64,000 nt of DNA from Ochromonas danica (Eukaryota > Sar > Chrysophyceae > Chromulinales > Chromulinaceae), in contig VKHL01000090.1 in assembly GCA_015146655.1 (NCBI GenBank), positions 1-64,000 of the forward strand, read 5' to 3'. A program made the position numbers and the translations under genes. The notes under the pieces were generated by a model, which was not told the origin of the DNA, did no database searches, and saw only the letters and a program-made list of their open reading frames with translations. Below are positions 56,814 through 64,000 of the stretch, in pieces. Numbering within the stretch: the first letter of the stretch is position 1; the number at the start of each line of letters is the position of its first letter.

Positions 56814-59182
56814 TTACTTATACTCCTTGGCCAGATCCTTGAACTTGGCAATGAGATCGACGACAGGGACATTACCTTGGACTTCATTCTCACGTGTGCG
56901 AACATTGACTCCTTTCGAGTCCACCTCTTGTTGTCCAACGACCAGGATGAAGTTATATTGATTCACTTCTGCTTCGCGGACCTTCTTATTTAGTGTGCGT
57001 GTAGAATCGTCAACATCGACATAGAAGCCTGCCTCATGGACAAGTTGTTGCACATCGTAAGCATATTCTACGAACTTGAGATCGACAGGGATGACAATGC
57101 ACTGTCTAGGAGAGAGCCAAAATGGCCACTTGCCACCAAAATGCTCCGTGAGAACAGCTGCCATGCGTTCGACAGATCCCAACATAGCACGATGGACCAT
57201 GACAGGGCGTTGGAAAGATTCTTCTCCTCCATCCGTGCTGCTCTTATACTCCAATCCAAAGCGAATAGGCAATTGGAAGTCTAACTGGACTGTAGCACAT
57301 TGATGAACACGCTCCAGAGCATCATAGACCTTGATATCGATCTTAGGACCATAAAAGGCACCATCGCCAGGATTAACGCGCCACTGGCCTTGACCAGCAA
57401 ACTCATCCAAAGCTTCAGCCAATTGTGCTTCTGCACGATTCCATAATTCGATATCACCCAAAGCTTTCTCAGGGCGTGTAGATAACTCCAACTTATAACT
57501 CATACCAAAGATATTATAGACAAAGCGCATGAAGTCCAATGCACCTAAGACTTCAGATTTAATTTGATCAGGACGACAGAAAATATGAGCATCATCTTGT
57601 TGGAAACGACGAACACGAGTCAATCCAGTCAAGGCACCCGACACCTCATTACGATGTAAGACACCAAAGTCAGCGACACGCAAAGGTAACTCACGATACG
57701 ATCTTAAGCGATGAGCAAACATTAAGCAGTGAGCAGGACAGTTCATTGGCTTCATACCCCACTCTGCTTCTTCCACATCAAACACAAACATATTCTCCTT
57801 ATAATGTTGTGCATGCCCTGAGATTTCCCATAATTGCAAGTTGAAGATATTAGGTGTAATAACTTCTTCATAACCACGCAACCAATACTGATAGCGAATG
57901 AAGTCAATCAACTTGTTATAGACTCTGGCACCATGAGGCAACCAAAAGGCACTACCAGGAGACAGTTGATGGAAGAAGAAAAGCTCCTGCTTGTTTCCAA
58001 CCAAACGATGATCTCTGGCCTTGGCAGCTTCTTGTAACTCTTGCCATTTCTTCAACAAGGCCTTGTCAGGATAGGAAATACCATAGATACGTTGTAAAGG
58101 GTCGTTATCAACAACACCTAACCAGTTAGTAGCAGAAGTCTTGACAGCAGCAAAGGCTTTAATACGACCTGTGTGAGGCAAATGAGGGCCCATGCAGAGA
58201 TCGATGAGAGGACCACAACGATAGACTGTCGTCTTCGATCCATCAGGAATCTTTGTGGAGATCAAGGCGACCTTAAAGGGGTTAGCACTGAAAATTTCCA
58301 AAGCTTCTTCTTTAGAGACGACAAGACGTTGGAAGACATGCTTAGCCTTGCAGACTTCTAATGCTTTCACTTCCACTTTCTTCAAGTCTTCATCACTGAT
58401 AGTATTCTCTCCCATATAGGAATCATAATAGAAACCTGAGGTTAAAGGGGGACCAATAGTAAGATGAGCACCATAGACAGCCTCAATAGCAGCACCTAGA
58501 ACATGTGCTGAAGAATGCCAAAACACAGTCTTGGCTTCATCTTCTTCAAACTTGAGTAATTGTAACTTACAATCACCAATTAAAGGACGATTTAAATCCC
58601 ATAATTCACCTTCTGTAGTATTACTAGCTGCTTCAGCTTTACTAGCTTTAGCTTCATCATCTTCATCACAAGCGACAATATTATCTTCTTCATATCGACT
58701 AGAATAGATAACTTTCGCTACCACTACATTATCAGCTAAACCTTGTGAGATAGACTTAGCAATTTCATAAGGAGTGGTCTTATGAGCCAACCCTGATTTG
58801 ACATCTCCATTAGGTAGAGTGATGGAAATAGGTTGGTCAGCCAAGCTGGCGATATTGGCCTGATAGGCTGACCATAAGCGATCAAAGACAGCACCACGAC
58901 TTGCCTGATAGGGAGGATTAGGGGTGATACGAAATTCACCACCTAAGAGACCACTCTGTTCACCTGAGATACGATCTCCACTGGCTTTGTTAGCTCTCGA
59001 TTGAGTACGTTTAGATAATGCTTTAACATGATCCACTAGGAAGAAAGTAAGATGAGAGACAAGAAGAACAATTCAAGATTAAAATCTATTGTAATTTTAC
59101 CTTTTACGGTGGTTAAGTCATGAACAGCAAATTTACTTGTTGCATTTAACTTTGTTTCTGATTTTTGATGATGATTACTCAT
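56814..59182 (-). CDS. Threonyl-tRNA synthetase, two exons
   Basis: Exons 59101-59182 and 56814-59035 give 767 residues. The enzyme charges tRNA-Thr. Domains in order are an N-terminal helical extension, the TGS domain (ISITLPNGDVKSGLAHKTTP), the editing domain with HSSAHVLGAAIEAVYG, and the class II catalytic core. The core shows MKPMNCPAHCLMFAHRLRS and motif 2 with LHRNEVSGALTGLTRVRRFQ. The anticodon-binding domain includes LSPRQCIVIPVDLKFVEYA. The protein is full length for a eukaryotic cytosolic enzyme. The first exon (MSNHHQKSETKLNATSKFAV) does not look like a strong organelle signal, so a cytosolic location is favoured. Dual targeting cannot be excluded. Confidence 0.94.
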
Positions 59183-59915
59183 GATGATGATAATGATGAT
59201 TTCTTCTGCTACTTCTATTAGGCTAATCTAAAAGTGACAAATCACCCACTACAGTAGTAGAAAGAAGAGTGAAAGAAGACTTGATGTAGAAGTTGATCAC
59301 AAAGGGATGACAGGATCGCTGAGAGCCTTTGCATTCGTGACCTCAAAACCACTCACACTTCCGACTGGCTGGGTTGCTCTTGCATTGAATTGGAGCAGTT
59401 TGCTAAGAGAGAAAGAAGAGTTAAATATCATAATCTAAGAGTTTGGTTTGCCAGCACTGCTGATAGCATTAACTTAAGAGGGATCGGTTCTGAATTGTAA
59501 AGGCACCTTTCTCGAGGGTAAGGGTAAAGATTATAACTACTTTATAAAAGAGCTCATGAACAAAAGGTTATGAAGGAAATGAACAAGATGCTCTTCCTTG
59601 ACGTCACATCTTGATAGGAACACCTCTTGCATTGGGGAAGGAGGAGACGAGGGCCAGCTTGGGTTCATTCGTCTACATAACTTTAAGACTTTCCTTACAG
59701 ATCAAGACTCAGAGCGTTTAAATGCACGTTGAAGAATACCATCCACTACATATCGTCATGTTTTGAATAGCAAGTTTCTCCTTTACCACCTTTCGTATGA
59801 AGTGTTGGTGTTACTTGGATTCCATTTGTTGTTGGCACCATATCACACATTGTGATCAACACCATACAAATAAAACATAGAGAACCAAATAGTCTAAAGG
59901 GTATTCAATGGTCTA
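59183..59915. other. Intergenic, no gene seen
   Basis: Promoter side of the threonyl-tRNA synthetase gene and 3' side of SLX1. No ORF, RNA gene or notable repeat was recognised. Confidence 0.5.
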
Positions 59916-60833
59916 CTAGGACGTGGGGATAGCGTAAACTGATGGGTTATCATCCACTTCTCCTTCCTCCTCTTCAGAAACTGACACATCTTCCTCATTC
60001 TCTTCATCTTCAATGTCATTATCTCCAAGGTCGGTAGTAGTACTAGCATTAGGTGTTGCTTTTCGATGCTGTTGTACAATTGCAGACCACATCAAACGAG
60101 TCCCACAGCCTTGACAAACACCTTGTCTTGGGACAAGGTCCACAACAGACTCAGTGGCAGTATTTACCATTGCAATCCCCAAGCAATGCAAGTGATGCAA
60201 AGAGGAACAAGAAGCACATTGCCAAACTTTCCAACTCCCTGCCTCTTCCTTACACAACAGACAACGTCCCTGAACTACTACATCTGCAGGACAGGATGTG
60301 GTAGTCGTGGTGGTAGTCGCAGGAGTAACAGAGGAGTTCAGCTGACTGATAATCAACGGGGTGGAGGGCATCAAGACGATTCGTCGATTATGACCTAAAA
60401 GTGTGAGAATCGTGGTATGACAGCTATCATCTACTATATGTACTCGCAAGCCAAGTTGTTGCCATAATGGCTGATCTAGTAAAAGCTTCAGAGTCTCAAG
60501 TTTCGCTTTATAACCATGATAACTCTTCCTTCTAGGTGGAGCGGTACTGCCACTACCACCAGCAACAATAGCACTGGTGTTACCAGTATGGCGGGATTTA
60601 TCAGGATGCTGCCACTGCCACTCAAACATTAACGCTGTGACTTTATTAGGGAATCCTTCAATAACGACAACATGGATCCAAGGACGTCGTTTGGAGGTGT
60701 GCCAAGCACCTGCTGAGACTTCCCCATTATGTTGACGTAAACGATGATGAGGATTAGTAGAAAAGCCAATATAGGAAGCACGAGAAGTTGGTGTGGCAAG
60801 AGAACGTAAGAGATAACAGTAATAAGCCACCAT
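59916..60833 (-). CDS. SLX1: Structure-specific endonuclease subunit SLX1
   Basis: A single-exon ORF of 305 residues. SLX1 is the catalytic partner of SLX4 that cuts branched DNA, including Holliday junctions, during repair in the nucleus. The GIY-YIG domain is at the N-terminus: YYCYLLRS, then ASYIGFSTNPHHRLRQHNGE with the conserved Arg, and FEWQWQHPDKS with the metal-binding Glu. A C-terminal RING/PHD-like zinc module (CLLCKEEAGSWKVWQCASCS, HHLHCLG and CQGCGTRLMW) follows, as in eukaryotic SLX1. The last 40 residues are an acidic tail. An insertion with poly-Thr separates the domains. Confidence 0.93.
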   Translation of the reverse strand: MVAYYCYLLRSLATPTSRASYIGFSTNPHHRLRQHNGEVSAGAWHTSKRRPWIHVVVIEGFPNKVTALMFEWQWQHPDKSRHTGNTSAIVAGGSGSTAPPRRKSYHGYKAKLETLKLLLDQPLWQQLGLRVHIVDDSCHTTILTLLGHNRRIVLMPSTPLIISQLNSSVTPATTTTTTTSCPADVVVQGRCLLCKEEAGSWKVWQCASCSSLHHLHCLGIAMVNTATESVVDLVPRQGVCQGCGTRLMWSAIVQQHRKATPNASTTTDLGDNDIEDEENEEDVSVSEEEEGEVDDNPSVYAIPTS

Positions 60834-60920
60834 GGCACTGGCACTGGCAGTGGCACTAGATGAGGAGAAATTCGAATTGAATCACAAATCCAAATCGAAA
60901 TCACGCCAGCAATTCAATGC

Positions 60921-60972
60921 AATTCCAGTGACCTCCAAAAATCCAGACACGCCAGATATGTGGACACCAACC
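60921..60972 (+). repeat. Inverted repeat, left copy
   Basis: 52 bp matching the reverse complement of 62986-63037. Similarity stops sharply on both sides. Confidence 0.92.
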
Positions 60973-61760
60973 AGAACATCATCAAAATCAAATTCTCTTC
61001 AATAGCATTTTTGTTGTTGATCCTTAACTGTTATTTGCACGAATTTTAAGCAGTTCATTAATTATTTTCTATATCTTTGTTGTAACGAAAGAAAATTCTG
61101 AATCGATGCATTATTTTGGTCGAATTCCATCTTGGAGCCCTTGGACCGACTCACTCGTTTCGGTGACCTGAACTAGATACCGAGGACATCAGATAACAAA
61201 ATAGCGAATCGTTCAGATGTGAATAACTAGTGGGATTTCCATGGGTCAGTTTTGTGAGGTCTGGCATTAAAAGAAAGGCACCTTGGGAGGATGGAACAGA
61301 AAGAACGGAGAATTGGAAGAAGCGACAATCGATCAATTTCATGAAAGAGGCTGTCTTCCTCCTCTCTTCAACAGGGAGGGTTTGTCTAACATTCATAAAA
61401 AGATGGTTGGTCAAGTTTGTCGGCGAATATCTATTCGCAAACGCGAGTTCTGTACGATTTGAGAGGAAGAGGCTGGACTGGACTGTGCCATGAACCTGTA
61501 CCATTTTCATTGTGCTGCCGGCTTTCCAGCTCCTCCTGTCTTCGTCAGCGTTGATTCTATGTTGAATAAGAATGGGTACGAAGCATGTAAGGTGCAAGAT
61601 CTTAGCAGAGGGGCTAGATTAGATGGTTATGGACAAGCCCACTCGTTGCTACCATGCTGAGTGTTATGAATGGTCTTCTGAGGCTATTGTGTTCCCATTT
61701 GTCGTCTAGATGAGGGTTATATATGAATGAAAGTTAAGAAAAAGGATCTTGATGGTCTAG

Positions 61761-62212
61761 ATGCAATTTAATATTCAAAACTCTGTTTTATTAGAGATTA
61801 TTGGAATCTGCATGGACGCCACATACAATCTGCAACAGATCGAGATTTTCCATAAAAAAATCAATGGCAAAGCAACTCTGGAAGGTTTAATCGATCTTGG
61901 AAAGACTCCAGCATCCTACATTGCGATTTGTGAAGCATTTGATGCGAGTCCTTTCTTCAGATCGGCGAAAAAGGCCCTGTCTTCAATCGAAGGCTCAGAA
62001 GGCCTTATCACAACGAAAAGATAGCTCAAACTCAGCGAGAACCATTCGACCCTACCAAGGATGCGAAAAGCGACACTGATCGATGGTTTACAGAAAATTG
62101 TCGCAGGAGTTCAACAAACGCTAACCTCCAAAATCATCCAGGAAGGCTATCTTGAAACTGGTCAATATCCTCTCAGCTTATGGCAGACCATGTCTAAAAG
62201 CAGAATTTAACT
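61761..62212 (+). pseudogene. ORF with one in-frame stop inside the inverted-repeat segment
   Basis: The frame starts at MQFNIQNSVLLEIIGICMDA and is open to 62210 except for one TAG at 62022-62024. It continues after it with DGLQKIVAGVQQTLTSKIIQ and ETGQYPLSLWQTMSKSRI. About 150 codons in total. The protein-like composition across the stop suggests recent decay. Position between inverted repeats suggests a transposase remnant, but no DDE motif or family was recognised. Confidence 0.35.
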
Positions 62213-62985
62213 TGCATTAGATGAGTTCAGCACGTTGGAAGATCATCGCTCACTTGATGTAATCTCCTTGTATGGAACGAAAGGGGAAGCCGCCAAGGAG
62301 GACTGTGACGTATTGGGAGTGATCAACATCGAGCCCTCCAATGACAGCAGGAAAGCCCCAAAGCTCAAAACGTTCACCCTCACCAAGGAGCAGTCTTGGT
62401 GAACAAGGAGGGGTCTTGATACCCAACAACTGAAGAAGGAACGGCAAGAAGATCGCGGACAAGAGCCAACTGGGAAGAAACAAAACTTAGAGGCCAAAAC
62501 GACTCAAGGCGGTGCAGATACGCTGGTTCCCAACTTCTTACCTAATGAAAAACAAACCGCAGCACGAAAAGGGACAGCTCGTCTGCCAAACTCCCTTCCA
62601 TTTGTGAGGTAGCCATTTCAGTAAATCTAAGTACAATTAAAAACATCAACAAAGTAGTTATCAATTTCATAGTTGCGTTCGATTAGACATGGATCTAGTC
62701 TTATTACCTGTGTCCTTCTGTGCTGGTCGCTTGGGATCATAGATTGGTGAACGAGAAGAAAGGGAAACCTATGAGAGATTCAGAGCCATGAAATTGTCAA
62801 CAAATTCGACATTTTCAGCTATTTTTCATTCACTGTTCAACATTACCTGGTAATATTATATATCATTCGATTCGTCTCATCGAGAGGAATTCAATGATAA
62901 TGGTCTTTTTGTATGAGAACGCAGGAAAACAAAGAAATTGCTCTTTGAAAACTCTGAAAAAGAATGTAAAAAACCGTTGGTTTTC

Positions 62986-63037
62986 GGTTGGTGTCCGCAT
63001 ATCTGGCGTGTCTGGATTTTTGGAGGTCACTGGAATT
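62986..63037 (-). repeat. Inverted repeat, right copy
   Basis: Reverse-complement partner of 60921-60972 with one mismatch in 52 bp. Confidence 0.92.
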
Positions 63038-64000
63038 CACTGACAAAAACGCAGAGCACTCAAAAAAGAGACTTTCAAATCTAAATATATGAGTTTTACG
63101 TGTGAGTTTGGCTGCTGTATTGGAAAAGTTGTACAATGGGGGTCCAAATAGTATAGGGATCTATTACAACCGAATTGTTTGAGGAGACCAAATTGCACAG
63201 GGGTCCATCACTGTATGCAGAATCGGTTAGCTTGTAGAAGTTTTGAATATCTCAAAATAAGTGGTAGTGAATGTTGTTTGATAAGAGTGATTTTACTAAC
63301 ACATACAAGTAGACAATGAGAAATGCGTATCATCTAGCATGAGTTTAGCTACTATGACTACTACTTCACTTCGACTACTAACATTAAACACATGAAAAGG
63401 AACTGAACTGACCAAAGGGTAAAAGGAGGACGGGAAGCGAGAAGCTTCTATCGTGGTACACACTATGACACGACATACTATGACATGATCAATACATGAC
63501 ATAATAGTGCTTCAGCACTTTTACCACCACCAAAGAACGAATGCATGAATGAATGATTGACAGTCATATCACATAGTATAGCCAAAGAACATATATTGTA
63601 TCATTGATATATTGCAATAAAAAGAGAAAGCAAAACTCCTTCTAAATTATAATCAGATAATTGAGAATGAGTCTTTCCACCTCTTGTCATCTAATCTCAA
63701 AATCACCGTTCTCGTGCATTATCTAGTCAAACACTACCATGACTCTATCTCTACCCTTGTCTAACGAAGACAAAGAAAGTATGAACCACCTGTTGGGACT
63801 CCCCCCAATCAACAAGCAAGCAACAGAAGCAGTTTGAATGAATGAGAACAATGACAAGAGAGAGATAGAAAAAGAACGAAATAGAGAGAACAAGGAATCG
63901 CCATGTAGTAGGTATAGAGTGTAGGGATATAGCATCATCATGATTGATTCACGATTGATTGTCAATGATACCTTTCTTGTTGTTTACTACTACTATACTA

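Larger units (their letters stand above)
60921..63037. mobile_element. Possible decayed DNA transposon with 52-bp inverted repeats
   Basis: The left repeat 60921-60972 begins AATTCCAGTGACCTCC. Its reverse complement lies at 62986-63037 with one mismatch. The 2117-bp segment contains a decayed ORF (61761-62212). No matching direct target-site duplication is visible next to the outer ends, and the left repeat lies only about 90 bp upstream of the SLX1 start, so it could instead be an inverted duplicate of promoter sequence. Confidence 0.4.
60834..64000. other. Gene-poor right end
   Basis: No intact gene was found in either strand. The part from 60921 to 63037 is bounded by inverted repeats and is listed separately. 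From 63038 to 64000 the sequence is AT-rich with only short ORFs. Confidence 0.5.

Noticed and set aside
57036-57303. Plus-strand ORFs over the threonyl-tRNA synthetase gene
   Set aside because: Antisense shadows of a well-supported coding sequence.

Overview
The window is nuclear DNA of a photosynthetic eukaryote, most likely an ochrophyte (stramenopile) alga. Genes have short GT-AG introns. Long triplet and dinucleotide repeats are common. Three plastid-type proteins (PsbW-like, CCB1-like and an ADP-ribosylglycohydrolase-family protein) begin with a signal peptide whose predicted cleavage site is followed by F or W, the bipartite targeting signal of red-lineage secondary plastids. A 1956-residue surface protein carries the PSxQPS repeats familiar from stramenopile genomes. 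A TTLL-type tubulin glutamylase and a MAPK15/ERK7-like kinase suggest a flagellated cell. The species cannot be fixed from this sequence.

Layout. 0.9-8.5 kb: ADP-ribosylglycohydrolase family protein (+), a five-exon glucosidase II beta subunit (-), a four-exon pentameric ligand-gated channel (+). 9.4-18.7 kb: a GT8-like glycosyltransferase (-) with a poly-Ser repeat holding an assembly gap, mitochondrial uS15m (+) with an ~850-bp TTG array in its last intron, a six-exon coiled-coil protein (-), a small membrane protein (+). 19.9-28.2 kb: LRR/F-box-like protein (-), PsbW-like (+), TLC-domain protein (-), a membrane-anchored proteasome-beta-like protein (-), a Ser-rich disordered protein (+). 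29-33 kb: a broken exostosin-like gene, then a segmental duplication of the 3' end of the neighbouring gene that stops at a telomere-like repeat. 32.9-38.8 kb: the PSxQPS membrane protein (-).

38.9-42.28 kb is a bacterial-looking island: an intact 900-codon, AT-rich, intron-free ORF with an N-terminal Ulp1/C48 protease domain, followed by a decayed YhcG/DUF1016-type nuclease fragment. Host genes flank it closely on both sides.

42.3-60.8 kb is gene-dense: TTLL glutamylase (-), GPN1 GTPase (+), CCB1-like (-), a membrane-anchored methyltransferase (-), phytochelatin synthase (+), a short LDLa/PRKCSH-like membrane protein (-), ribosomal protein eL6 (+), MAPK15-like kinase (-), threonyl-tRNA synthetase (-), SLX1 nuclease (-). 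From 60.9 kb to the end no intact gene was seen, but 52-bp inverted repeats bound a 2.1-kb segment with a decayed ORF.

The genes do not form a pathway; this is an ordinary eukaryotic neighbourhood. Exon boundaries below were placed by eye from GT-AG signals, reading frame and family homology. Each multi-exon model sums to a multiple of three.
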